Below are positions 11,203 through 19,306 of a stretch of DNA of 64,000 nucleotides, piece by piece. The notes beneath the pieces were generated by a model that saw nothing but the letters and a program-made list of their open reading frames with translations, made no database searches and was not told the DNA's origin. Position numbers and translations under genes: made by a program. The stretch is from Amycolatopsis oliviviridis. GTDB lineage: Bacteria > Actinomycetota > Actinomycetes > Mycobacteriales > Pseudonocardiaceae. Position 1 is the stretch's first letter, and each line of letters opens with the position of its first letter. The DNA lies in NCBI RefSeq assembly GCF_014654365.1, contig NZ_BNAY01000001.1:930001-994000 (forward strand), given 5' to 3'.

Positions 11203-12198
11203 ATGGTGGGGCGAAAGCGGCGAGAGGTCTGGTCGACGGCGGAGACCGAGGTACTGGCACGGACCTTGCTGCGGGCTCCTTCGGTGCACAACACCCAGCC
11301 GTGGATCCTGGAGTTCGATCCGGACCGGCTGCTCCTGGTCGAGCGCAGGGACCTGACCCTGCCGGAACACGACCCGCTGGGCCGCGACCGTGTGCTGTCC
11401 TGCGGCGCCGCGCTCGCGAACCTGGAGATAGCCGTCCGCGTGCTCGGATACGAGCCGCGGACGGAGACCTTCCCCGAACCGGACCGCCCGGAAGTGGTCG
11501 CGTCGCTCGCCCCGGGCGAGCGTGCGGTGCCTTCCGCCGCCGAGCTGCACCGGTACTCCGCCATCGAGCGACGGCGTAGCTATCGAAGGCGCTTTTCCGG
11601 GCGGCCGGTCTCGCCTCAGCGGGTCGGCGAACTGATGGTCACCGCCGCTTCGGCGGGCGTCGAAGCCAAACCGATCCGCGATGAGCTGGAGCTGACGCGG
11701 GTCGCCGAGTTGCTCGAGTTCGCGGCGGAAGCCCATCAGCACGACCACGGGTATCAGCGTGAGCTCGCGTTGTGGACGATCCGCGACGAGGTCTCTCATC
11801 GGCACGGTGTGGGTCTCGCGGCGACAGCGCTCCCGCCGGGTTCGTTGCCGTGGGCGGGACTGGTGCGGCCGTCCACGGCGTTGCCGGACAGCGCGGTCCT
11901 GATGCGACGGCTGGCCGAAGAGACGCTGCTCGTGTTCCTGACCCTCGACGACACCCGGCACGACCATCTGGCGGCGGGTCACGCGCTGCAGACGACGTGG
12001 CTCGACGCGGTCGACGGCGGCCTCGTCGGCTCGGTGCTGACCCAGCCGCTGCACCTGCCCGAGGTCCGCTCCGCGTTGTGCGAGGACCTCGAACTGGCCG
12101 GTTTCCCACAGGCGCTCATGCGGTTCGGTTACCCCTCCGGGGCGGTACCGGCCAGCCCGCGCCGCGCGATCGACGAACTACTCGGACGCGGCTTCTGA
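11203..12198 (+). CDS. Acg-family nitroreductase-like protein (copy 3)
   Basis: 331 residues with the intact family signature [11 protein letters not shown] (about residues 25-35), [39 protein letters not shown] and the C-terminal [20 protein letters not shown]. It is the most canonical of the three Acg copies and presumably binds FMN. ATG at 11203 follows GAGGAGGGCGGGAG; the longer open frame upstream runs antisense to the response regulator and has no family similarity. Two candidate DosR boxes sit just upstream, so strong hypoxic induction is expected. It converges with a small SHOCT-type gene, with a 7-bp gap between stops. Confidence 0.9.
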   Translation: MVGRKRREVWSTAETEVLARTLLRAPSVHNTQPWILEFDPDRLLLVERRDLTLPEHDPLGRDRVLSCGAALANLEIAVRVLGYEPRTETFPEPDRPEVVASLAPGERAVPSAAELHRYSAIERRRSYRRRFSGRPVSPQRVGELMVTAASAGVEAKPIRDELELTRVAELLEFAAEAHQHDHGYQRELALWTIRDEVSHRHGVGLAATALPPGSLPWAGLVRPSTALPDSAVLMRRLAEETLLVFLTLDDTRHDHLAAGHALQTTWLDAVDGGLVGSVLTQPLHLPEVRSALCEDLELAGFPQALMRFGYPSGAVPASPRRAIDELLGRGF

Positions 12199-12205
12199 GC
12201 TCGGC

Positions 12206-12445
12206 TCAGTTCCGCATCTTCCGCATCGCGGCGCGGCGTTCTTCGTACTCGGCCTTGTCGATCTCGCCGCGGGCGAAGCGTTCGTCGAGGAGCCGCAGGG
12301 CTTCCTCGTCGCCGGCGGCGGGCCCTGGGTAGCGGCGGAGCAGGAGCACGGCGACGGTGACGACGCCGGCGATCACGGCGACCGCGATGGCGAGGATCAG
12401 GACCACGCCGACCCAGTCGTTGCCGTAATAGTGTCCGTGAGGCAT
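12206..12445 (-). CDS. Small membrane protein with SHOCT-like C-terminus
   Basis: 79 residues: a single hydrophobic helix (about 12-36, VVLILAIAVAVIAGVV) followed by a SHOCT-type segment, LRLLDERFARGEIDKAEYEE (about 50-69). Such short proteins often sit in the membrane and mediate oligomerisation; no enzymatic role is expected. The ATG at 12445 overlaps the stop of the upstream Acg remnant (TGATG). Its ribosome site AAGGGACC lies inside the last codons of that remnant, so its translation probably depends on the broken gene. Confidence 0.75.
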   Translation of the reverse strand: MPHGHYYGNDWVGVVLILAIAVAVIAGVVTVAVLLLRRYPGPAAGDEEALRLLDERFARGEIDKAEYEERRAAMRKMRN

Positions 12446-12726
12446 CACTGGAGGTCCCTTTCGGTCAGCGGCTCTGATAGCGCAGAACCGGGTGGCTGTC
12501 CGAGGGCGGGGTCGGCGAACGCGCGCGTCGGCAGGACGCCGGGGGTGTCGTCCCACGCGGGCGCGTTCGCCGACGGGATGCCGTCCGGAGCGGTGTGGCG
12601 TCCGCTCCAGGCGGCGAGTTCGGTGCGATAGACCGGAACCGAAGGCGCCCGGACGGCGAGGGCCACCGCGTTGTCGACGGTGAAGTCGTCGGGAAGGCCA
12701 CGATCCATCGGGAGCACCCGCCTCAT
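12445..12726 (-). pseudogene. Acg-family remnant with large internal deletion
   Basis: 93 codons. The N-terminus VDNAVALAVRAPSV corresponds to the start of Acg proteins up to the [10 protein letters not shown] motif. It then jumps straight to YRTELAAWSGRHTAPDGIPS, which aligns with the mid-protein [20 protein letters not shown] of copy 3 (about residue 185), and ends after PTRAFADPALGQ. Roughly 170 internal codons and about 100 C-terminal codons are missing. The reading frame is still open and overlaps the SHOCT gene start, so it may survive as a translated leader. It cannot form the flavin fold. Confidence 0.75.
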
Positions 12727-12800
12727 CGGTAGGGGAACCGGTGAACACCATGGTTCTTGCGACCCGCGACGCCGAGGAGGGTCGGAGGACCCGGCTGGGA

Positions 12801-12814
12801 GGGTCCTTCGTTCC
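12801..12814. promoter_or_regulatory. Weak candidate DosR box before DUF4389 operon
   Basis: GGGTCCTTCGTTCC matches 10 of 14 positions of GGGACTWWAGTCCC. It lies 61 bp before the DUF4389 gene and 75 bp before the Acg remnant, in a divergent intergenic region. Weaker than the 11071-11113 boxes, and recorded because the operon it precedes ends in a RafH homologue. Confidence 0.35.
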
Positions 12815-12874
12815 TGTCCACGGGGCCCGGAAACCCGGATCGTCGAGCTGTCCGCTCCGCGTCGAGGAGGAGCC

Positions 12875-14266
12875 GTGAACCAGGCAGTTCGTGTCGAAGC
12901 CAGGCTCGACCCCGGTCTGTCACGCTGGTTGTGGCTGGTGAAGTGGGTGCTGGCGATCCCGCATTACCTCATGCTCGCGTTGCTGTGGCTCGCTTTCGTG
13001 CTGCTCACCGTGGTGGCCTTCTTCGCCATCCTGGTCGCCGGGCGCTATCCGAGAGCGATCTTCGAGTTCAACGTCGGTGTGCTGCGCTGGACCTGGCGCG
13101 TGCATTACTACGCCTACGCGGCGCTGGGCACCGATCGCTATCCGCCGTTCACCCTCGCCGACGTGCCGGAGTACCCGGCGAGGCTGGAAATCGACTACCC
13201 GGAACGGTTGTCGCGCGGACTCGTGCTGGTGAAGTGGTGGTTGCTGGCGCTCCCGCACTATCTCGTCGTCGGCCTGTTCGCGGGCGGCGGCCTGTGGCTG
13301 GCTTGGCGATCCGAGGACGACGGGTTCAGCTGGGGCGCCGGCGGGCTCATCTGTCTGCTCGTGCTCGTCGCCGGGTTCGCGCTGCTGTTCACCGGCGAGT
13401 ACCCGAAGCCGATCTACGATTTCGTGCTGGGCATGGACCGCTGGGTCGTCCGGGTCGGTGCCTACGCCGCGCTCATGACGGACGAGTATCCGCCGTTCCG
13501 GCTCGATACCGGCGGAGCCGAGCCGGATTCCTCCACCGGCGAGAGGGTCGTGTCCGGGCGAAATCCGGGCGAGTCCGGCTGGACGCGGGGCCGGATCGTC
13601 TCGGTGGTCTTGGGCGTGGTCCTCGGCCTGACGTCCATGGGGCTGCTCACCGGCGGCGCGACGGCCCTGTGGCTGGACAGGTTCGCTCGTGACGCCGACG
13701 GCTATCTGACCACCGCGGTGTCCTATCGCACCGAAACCTTCGCGCTGGCCAGTGAACGCATCCGGTTCGCCCGTGCCGCCGACGATTCCGTGCCCGCGCT
13801 GGGAGCGCTGGGCGATCTCCGGTTGACCGCGGTGGACGTGACCGGGAAAGCGGTCTTCATCGGGATCGCGAGGTCGGACGCCGTCCGGCGGTACCTCGCG
13901 GGAACGCCGTACGCGACGGTCACCGACCTTTCCTCCGGCGCGGTGATCACGCATGAGGGCCCCGACTCGCCGGGACCACCCGAGACCAGGGACATCTGGA
14001 AGGCGCAGTCCAGCGGCCTCGGCACGCGGACGGTGAGCTGGCCCGACGAGCCGGGGGACTGGACCGTGGTGGTGATGAACGCCGACGGGTCCCCGGTCGT
14101 CGACGTCCGGGCCGAGGCCGGGGCGACCGTGCCCATGCTGAGCTGGTACGCGTGGTCGCTGCTGCTCATCGGCGCCGCCGCGCTGGCGGGAGCGGTGGCA
14201 GTCGTCGCCGTCGCGGTCGCGCGGGTGGCACAAAGAAATTCGACCGCAGGACAAGGAGAACGCTGA
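12875..14266 (+). CDS. DUF4389 membrane protein (two repeats) with extracellular tail
   Basis: 463 residues. Two DUF4389 units (about 12-100 and 108-200), each with the pattern WLWLVKWVLAIPHYLMLALL or LVLVKWWLLALPHYLVVGLF followed by a second helix and R-YPPF near the end (TDRYPPFTL, TDEYPPFRL). Another helix follows (about 245-268), then a roughly 170-residue hydrophilic domain and a final helix near residues 430-453. The GTG at 12875 was chosen for its AGGAGGAGCC ribosome site. DUF4389 proteins are common in actinobacteria and of unknown function. It is the first gene of an operon with flavodoxin, tandem USP and RafH, the first overlap being TGATG. Confidence 0.82.
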   Translation: MNQAVRVEARLDPGLSRWLWLVKWVLAIPHYLMLALLWLAFVLLTVVAFFAILVAGRYPRAIFEFNVGVLRWTWRVHYYAYAALGTDRYPPFTLADVPEYPARLEIDYPERLSRGLVLVKWWLLALPHYLVVGLFAGGGLWLAWRSEDDGFSWGAGGLICLLVLVAGFALLFTGEYPKPIYDFVLGMDRWVVRVGAYAALMTDEYPPFRLDTGGAEPDSSTGERVVSGRNPGESGWTRGRIVSVVLGVVLGLTSMGLLTGGATALWLDRFARDADGYLTTAVSYRTETFALASERIRFARAADDSVPALGALGDLRLTAVDVTGKAVFIGIARSDAVRRYLAGTPYATVTDLSSGAVITHEGPDSPGPPETRDIWKAQSSGLGTRTVSWPDEPGDWTVVVMNADGSPVVDVRAEAGATVPMLSWYAWSLLLIGAAALAGAVAVVAVAVARVAQRNSTAGQGER

Positions 14267-14790
14267 TGCGGGCGATGGTGGTGTACGAGTCGATGTTCGG
14301 GAACACCGAGCAGGTGGCGAAGGCCGTGGGGGCGGGGCTCGCGCCGTATGCGGAGGTGTCCGTGGTAAACGTCGACGACGTCGAGGACGTGACGGAAACC
14401 GACCTGTTGGTGGTCGGTGGACCGACTCACGTGCACGGGATGTCGTGGCCGTCGAGCCGGACCGAGGCGGCTCGGCAGGCGATGGACGACGTCCGCTCGG
14501 GTACAGGCCTCCGCGAGTGGCTCGGCGCCCTGAACCGGAAGTCCGGCGGCAGGCCGGTCGCGACCTTCGACACCCGGTTGGAGAAACCGCGCTGGCTCAC
14601 CGGATCCGCCGCGGTCGGCGCGGAACGCAGGCTGCGGCGGCTCGGCTTCGGGCCGCTCGTGCCTCCGGAGAGCTTCTTCGTCGAGATGGACGAACAGCGG
14701 ACGGTACTGCGCGCCGGTGAGCTGGACCGGGCCCGCGAGTGGGGTGCCGCGCTCGGCGGAAGGTTCGCATCGGCCAGGAAGCTCGGCTAG
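14266..14790 (+). CDS. Flavodoxin-like protein
   Basis: 174 residues. The N-terminal VVYESMFGNTEQVAKAV (about 4-20) is the flavodoxin phosphate-binding loop, followed by LLVVGGPTHVHGMS (about 46-59) and ATFDTRLEKPRW in place of the second FMN loop. It probably carries FMN and transfers electrons; it could alternatively be a redox regulator. ATG overlaps the DUF4389 stop (TGATG). It is placed among stress genes and just upstream of a tandem USP. Confidence 0.88.
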   Translation: MRAMVVYESMFGNTEQVAKAVGAGLAPYAEVSVVNVDDVEDVTETDLLVVGGPTHVHGMSWPSSRTEAARQAMDDVRSGTGLREWLGALNRKSGGRPVATFDTRLEKPRWLTGSAAVGAERRLRRLGFGPLVPPESFFVEMDEQRTVLRAGELDRAREWGAALGGRFASARKLG

Positions 14791-14804
14791 CCCGGAGAGG
14801 CGGT

Positions 14805-15713
14805 GTGACGGTGGGAAAGCGTGAACCCGTCGTAACGGGGGTCGACGGCTCCGAAGCCGCGCTGCGGGCGGTGCGCTGGGCGGCGGGCGAAGCAGTCCGG
14901 AGCGAACGGCCGCTGCGGCTGGTCCACGCCAGTGCCCCGCCGAGCCACGACTATCCCAATCTGGAGGTCACCGCCGCCGAGATCCGCGAGGCGATGTGGG
15001 CGACCGGGGCCAGAAGGCTGGAGATCGCGGCCGCGGTCGCCCGGACGTCGGAGCCGACGTTGGAGATCGAAGCCGAGGCCAGGACCGGGGACCCCCGGGT
15101 CCTGCTGGTCGAAGAGTCGTGGCGGGCCGCGGTGGTGGTGCTGGGTTCCCGCGGGCTCACCGGTGGCGGCCGGTTGCTGTTGGGATCGTCGGGACTCGCG
15201 CTCGCGGTCCACGGTCATTGCCCGGTCATCGTCGTCCGCGGCGGCCGCACCAGATCGGGGCCGGTATTGGTCGGTGTCGACGACTGGGGTGGCTCGGCCG
15301 CGGCGGTGCGCTTCGCGTTCCAGGAGGCGTCGACGCTCGGCGTGCCGGTGACGGTGCTCAAGACCTGGAGCGGGGCCGATCCGGACGGGACGGTCACCGC
15401 GCACGAGTACTTCCTGCGGCCTCTGGAGAAGCAGATCGACCGGGTCGCCGCCGAGTTCCCGGCCGTCGTGTCGGAATGCCTCGTCGTCCGGGGCCGTCCC
15501 GGCCGGGTGTTGATGGAATACGGCGAGCGCGCCGGGCTGATCGTGGCCGGGACCCGTGGCCACAGTGGTTTCGGCGGTCTCATGCTCGGCTCGGTCGGCC
15601 TGGAACAGCCGGGATTCGCGCCGTGCCCGGTCGCCGTCGTCCGGCCGGGGGTGGTTCCCGCGTTCGGCATCCGGCGGGAGGAACCGCTTTCGGTGAAAGG
15701 CGATCGGACCTGA
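14805..15713 (+). CDS. Universal stress protein, tandem UspA domains
   Basis: 302 residues with two UspA domains (about 6-145 and 150-285). Each starts with a V-x-G-V-D strand-loop (VVTGVDGSEAALRAVRWA, VLVGVDDWGGSAAAVRFA). Each ends with a nucleotide-binding signature (VLGSRGLTGGGRLLLGSSGL, VAGTRGHSGFGGLMLGSVGL) and a hydrophobic strand before a proline. This resembles mycobacterial tandem USPs of the DosR regulon, which bind ATP. The GTG at 14805 was chosen for the preceding GGAGAGG; a second GTG lies 6 bp downstream. It is third gene of the DUF4389-RafH operon. Confidence 0.92.
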   Translation: MTVGKREPVVTGVDGSEAALRAVRWAAGEAVRSERPLRLVHASAPPSHDYPNLEVTAAEIREAMWATGARRLEIAAAVARTSEPTLEIEAEARTGDPRVLLVEESWRAAVVVLGSRGLTGGGRLLLGSSGLALAVHGHCPVIVVRGGRTRSGPVLVGVDDWGGSAAAVRFAFQEASTLGVPVTVLKTWSGADPDGTVTAHEYFLRPLEKQIDRVAAEFPAVVSECLVVRGRPGRVLMEYGERAGLIVAGTRGHSGFGGLMLGSVGLEQPGFAPCPVAVVRPGVVPAFGIRREEPLSVKGDRT

Positions 15714-15744
15714 GATGCCGACTCGATCGGAAGGGAGCAGTCGA

Positions 15745-16557
15745 ATGCGGACGACCGGTATCACCGTGACGCCGGACGTACATGTGACGGTACGCGGAGA
15801 CCTTCCACCCGCCCTCACCGAACGTGCCGGGCGGAGGGTGAAACGGCTCTTCGGGCTCGCCCATCGTCCCGTGCTCGCCGCGTCGGTGCGGCTGACCAGA
15901 CACGGGAATCCCGGCGGTGAACAGCCGGTGATCGCCCAGGCGAACCTCGATGTGAGCGGAAGGCGGCTGCGGCCCCAGGTCGTCGCGCCGACCGCCGAAG
16001 AGGCGATCGATCGCCTGGACCTGAAAGTGCGGCGCCGGCTGGAACGGAGCGCGCTCCACTGGGAGGCCCGGCGGGGGCGTCGTCCGGATGACGATCCCGG
16101 CGAATGGTGCCACGATCCGCCCTCCGGTTCTCCCGGGCGATGGCTTTCCCGGCCGGAGGGTGAGCGGGAGATCGTCCGGCGCAAATCCTGCTCACTCGCT
16201 CGCTCCACTGTGGACGAAGCGTTCCTCGAGATGCACTTTCTCGACTACGACTTCCATCTGTTCACCGAATCCGGGACAGGGCAGGACAGCGTGCTCTACC
16301 ACGCCGGTCCGACGTCGCACCGGCTGGCGCAGTCGACGCCGCAGGGACCGCACCGGCTCAGCCCGTTCCGGCTCGCGGTGACCGTCAGCGGGCAACCGGC
16401 GCCGGTCCTGACGACGAACGACGCGGTGGACAGGCTCGGCCTGCTCGGCTTGCCGTTCCTCTTCTTCCTCGACCTCGACCACGCCCGGGGGAACGTGCTC
16501 TATCGCCGGTACGACGGCCACTACGGACTGATCACCCCGGCCGGAACAGCGTGCTGA
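15745..16557 (+). CDS. RafH-like long ribosome hibernation factor
   Basis: 270 residues. The N-terminal part (about 10-100) has the S30EA/HPF pattern with basic residues (RAGRRVKRLFGLAHRPVLAA), and an extended C-terminal domain (VDEAFLEMHFLDYDFHLFTE, then LGLPFLFFLDLDHARGNVLY) is like that of mycobacterial RafH (Rv0079), the DosR-controlled hibernation factor. It should bind the 30S subunit and stabilise idle 70S ribosomes during hypoxia. ATG 15745 has GGAAGGGAG upstream; an in-frame ATG at 15715 (TGAGATG with the USP stop) would add ten residues. The last 26 bp overlap the convergent LuxR-ATPase gene. Confidence 0.87.
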   Translation: MRTTGITVTPDVHVTVRGDLPPALTERAGRRVKRLFGLAHRPVLAASVRLTRHGNPGGEQPVIAQANLDVSGRRLRPQVVAPTAEEAIDRLDLKVRRRLERSALHWEARRGRRPDDDPGEWCHDPPSGSPGRWLSRPEGEREIVRRKSCSLARSTVDEAFLEMHFLDYDFHLFTESGTGQDSVLYHAGPTSHRLAQSTPQGPHRLSPFRLAVTVSGQPAPVLTTNDAVDRLGLLGLPFLFFLDLDHARGNVLYRRYDGHYGLITPAGTAC

Positions 16558-19096
16558 GTTCGATCCTGCTGGAAATACCGAGCTTGTCGTAAACGTGGGC
16601 CAGATGGTTGTCCACGGTCCTGACGGACAGCCGCAGCCGCCGGGCGATCTCCGGGCTCGTCGCCTGTCTCGCGGCCAGCCGGGCGATCTCGCGTTCCCTC
16701 GGGGTGAGCTGCTGGGTGCCGTCGACGCTGTCGAGCCCCGGGGTCCGCGCGGTCGGGCAACAGCGTGCCAGCTCGCGGGCCCTCGCGAGGGCGGCGCCCG
16801 CTCGTCGTGAATGTCCCGCCGCCTGGGCGACGCGGCCGGCGGCCGTCAGCATCTCGGCGGCGAGCAGGGGAGCGGGCAGTTCGGCGAACGCGTCCGCCGC
16901 GACGAGCAGGGCGGGTTCGTCTCCTGCCGCCAGTGCCGCGGCCGCGTCACGATAGACGAGGATCAAATCGCCTTCGACGGTCTCCGCGAGCACCTTCAAG
17001 CGTTTCTCCACCTGCCTCGCCGCGCCGAACCGCGCGGCCTCGTACAGCACCACCGCTTCCATGAGCGGGAGTTCGGCGTGCCGGGCGATCTCCGCGCCGC
17101 CGAGGGCGATCTCGGCGGCGCCGCGCAGGTCGCCACGGGCGGCACTGACCCAAGCGCGATGGGCTTCGGCGTGCGGTTTGAAGAGCCGCTTGACCGCCGT
17201 CCGCGAGTCGTCATCGCGAATGCCGTCGAGAATCTCGGCCGCTTCGTCGACGGCCCCGCTCATCGCCAGAGTTCCGGCGAGGATCATCTCGTGCAGGTGG
17301 AGACTGCCGGTCGGATCCTGCGCCGTTTCGATGGCGACGGTTTCGCGCAACGACGTCACGGCGGCGCGGAGTTCACCGCGAAGCTGGGAGATCATTCCGG
17401 ACAGCGCGGACCAGGCCGCGATCAGCCCGGGGTCACCGACCTGTACGGCGGACTGCCCACCGTCCTCGGCGACGTCCTGCGCCGCGGAAATCCTGCCCGC
17501 GAACAACAACGCGTACCCCTCGGCGAGCCGGAGATACGGTGATCCGGTGCGGACCAGGTCGCCGTGACGTTCGGCGAGCCGCCTGCCACGGCGGGCGAAG
17601 GAAAGCGCGGTCGAGGCCTTGCCGAGCATCGCGTAGGCGTTCACCGCGGTGGTGAACGCCCAGAGCCGTACGTCGATCGGCGCCGACTGCAGGTCGGTGA
17701 TCTTGAGTGCGATGTCGAGGGCGTCCCGGCAGTTCCCTTCGGCGAGCAGGATCAGTGCCCGCGTCACCGTCGGATCGTCAGGGAGCATCGTCGTGGCCTC
17801 GTCGTGCCGCGCGAGCCCCCAATACAAGAGCCTTGCCCTGGTCGTGGTCCAGGCACTCGGTTCGGACCGTCCGCTCTCGGCGAGTACCGCGATTCCGTCC
17901 TGGTGCCTGCCGCACCAGCTGAGTACTTCGGCGAGCAGGGTCCGAGCCTGATCGGATCCCGCGTCGACGGCGGCCCGGGCGAGTCGTTCCGCGAGTACGA
18001 GGTCATGGCGGGCAAGGGATTGCCGGGCCGCGGCGAGCATGTCCGGCACACTCGGCCGCAGACCGGCGGCCAGCTGCCAGCTGGTGAGGCGCAGCAGATC
18101 GTCCCGGCGCCGCAACGAGGTGGCGTCGAGGCGCTCGGCGAGCGTCCGGTGAATCTCTCGGGCGCGCAAGGGTTTCAGGCCCGAACGGAGCACTTCGCCG
18201 TAGATCGGATGGGTGAGCCGGGCTTCGGAGCGGCGTCCGTCACCCGTGACCTCGAGCAGCCCGGCGCGTTCGGCCGCGAGCAGTCCCGGTTCCGGTTCGA
18301 CCAGGCCGAGCGGCAAGGGTTCACCACAGGCCACCAGTTCGACCACCGCACGTACATCCGCGTCGCAACTGCGCAGCCGTGCCTCGACGAGTTCGTGTAG
18401 CCGCCAGGCGCCGACCACCGGACCCAGCCAGCGCCAGGAATCGTTTTCCTGTACCAGTGCTCCGGATTCGAGCCCGTCGAGCACCAACGCCTGCAGGTGC
18501 AACGGATTCCCGTCGGCCAGCCGTCGCAGCCGGGTCCGGACGGACACCGGGACATGGCCGTCCAGCGCGTGCCCGATCAGATCGTCGACGACGGAATCGG
18601 GTAACGGCAGGACTTCCGTGCGGCGAGCTTGCCCGTTCTTCCACAGGGTGAAGATCGCGTCCGGTGTGCTCGCGCCGGTCACCACGGTCGCCACCACGAC
18701 GACCTTCCGGTGGGTGCAGAGATGATGGACCAGCGCGGCCGACCCCTCGTCGAGCAGATGGGCGTCGTCGACGGCGAGGACCGCGCCGTCCTCGTCCCAT
18801 CCTGCGGACGCCCACCGGAAAAGTGTTGTGCGGTCAGGTTCTTCGTCGGACGATGGCATGGCGGGCAGGAGGTGGGAAGCGGCGCCGAGCGGGATCGACG
18901 ATCCGGCGCCGGTCGCGGCCAGGAGTTCGACACGACGCCCGGTGGCGGCCGCGCGTTCCATCGCGACACGCAGCAACCGGGTCTTACCGACGCCTGGCGG
19001 CCCGGCCAGGACGAGCCCTCCGGTGGTTCCGGCCAGCACCTCGTCGATCGAGGAAAGCTCTCTTCGGCGTCCTACCAGTGGCCACGTCGAATCCAA
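16532..19096 (-). CDS. LuxR-family AAA ATPase transcription regulator (LAL type)
   Basis: 854 residues: N-terminal P-loop ATPase with Walker A GPPGVGKT (about 34-41) and Walker B VLAVDDAH, a long helical region, and a C-terminal LuxR HTH (LTPREREIARLAARQATSPE, then LSVRTVDNHLAHVYDKLGI). Proteins of this size usually activate a neighbouring biosynthetic operon in response to a small ligand. The start is a TTG at 19096, preceded by GAGGGGGG; no ATG or GTG is in frame close by. It is divergent from the lanthipeptide operon (210-bp gap), so it is the likely regulator of that cluster, though its 3' end overlaps the RafH gene. Confidence 0.9.
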   Translation of the reverse strand: MDSTWPLVGRRRELSSIDEVLAGTTGGLVLAGPPGVGKTRLLRVAMERAAATGRRVELLAATGAGSSIPLGAASHLLPAMPSSDEEPDRTTLFRWASAGWDEDGAVLAVDDAHLLDEGSAALVHHLCTHRKVVVVATVVTGASTPDAIFTLWKNGQARRTEVLPLPDSVVDDLIGHALDGHVPVSVRTRLRRLADGNPLHLQALVLDGLESGALVQENDSWRWLGPVVGAWRLHELVEARLRSCDADVRAVVELVACGEPLPLGLVEPEPGLLAAERAGLLEVTGDGRRSEARLTHPIYGEVLRSGLKPLRAREIHRTLAERLDATSLRRRDDLLRLTSWQLAAGLRPSVPDMLAAARQSLARHDLVLAERLARAAVDAGSDQARTLLAEVLSWCGRHQDGIAVLAESGRSEPSAWTTTRARLLYWGLARHDEATTMLPDDPTVTRALILLAEGNCRDALDIALKITDLQSAPIDVRLWAFTTAVNAYAMLGKASTALSFARRGRRLAERHGDLVRTGSPYLRLAEGYALLFAGRISAAQDVAEDGGQSAVQVGDPGLIAAWSALSGMISQLRGELRAAVTSLRETVAIETAQDPTGSLHLHEMILAGTLAMSGAVDEAAEILDGIRDDDSRTAVKRLFKPHAEAHRAWVSAARGDLRGAAEIALGGAEIARHAELPLMEAVVLYEAARFGAARQVEKRLKVLAETVEGDLILVYRDAAAALAAGDEPALLVAADAFAELPAPLLAAEMLTAAGRVAQAAGHSRRAGAALARARELARCCPTARTPGLDSVDGTQQLTPREREIARLAARQATSPEIARRLRLSVRTVDNHLAHVYDKLGISSRIELSTLFRPG

Positions 19097-19183
19097 GGTG
19101 GCACCCCCCTCAGGTGTCCTCCGCGGAAGCCCTTTCGGTCCAGCCTCGATGCGGTCCCGGGATACGTCAAGCGATGATGCTCC

Positions 19184-19230
19184 ATTCGCATTGAGTAATC
19201 CGGAGATCCGTGCGAATAGGGGTTTGAGTA
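19184..19230. promoter_or_regulatory. Repeats in the LuxR/lanthipeptide divergent promoter
   Basis: An inverted repeat ATTCGCA (19184-19190) and TGCGAAT (19211-19217) is interleaved with a direct repeat TTGAGTA (19191-19197 and 19224-19230, 33 bp or three turns apart). Placed 77-123 bp before lanL and about 90-130 bp before the LuxR-type gene. Candidate operator for the LuxR-type protein; no binding consensus is known to me. Confidence 0.4.
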
Positions 19231-19306
19231 GTGGCGCTGCTCTGTCGGAGTGGAATCGCCGCGGCCTAGGTTCGTGTCCTCAAACCGACCACGTCGAGGA
19301 CATGCA

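Noticed and set aside
15550-15565. CCACAGTGG inside the tandem USP gene as another copy of the STVD palindrome
   Set aside because: Outer bases differ (GCC...GGT), the frame reads His-Ser-Gly, and the residues belong to the conserved USP nucleotide-binding motif.
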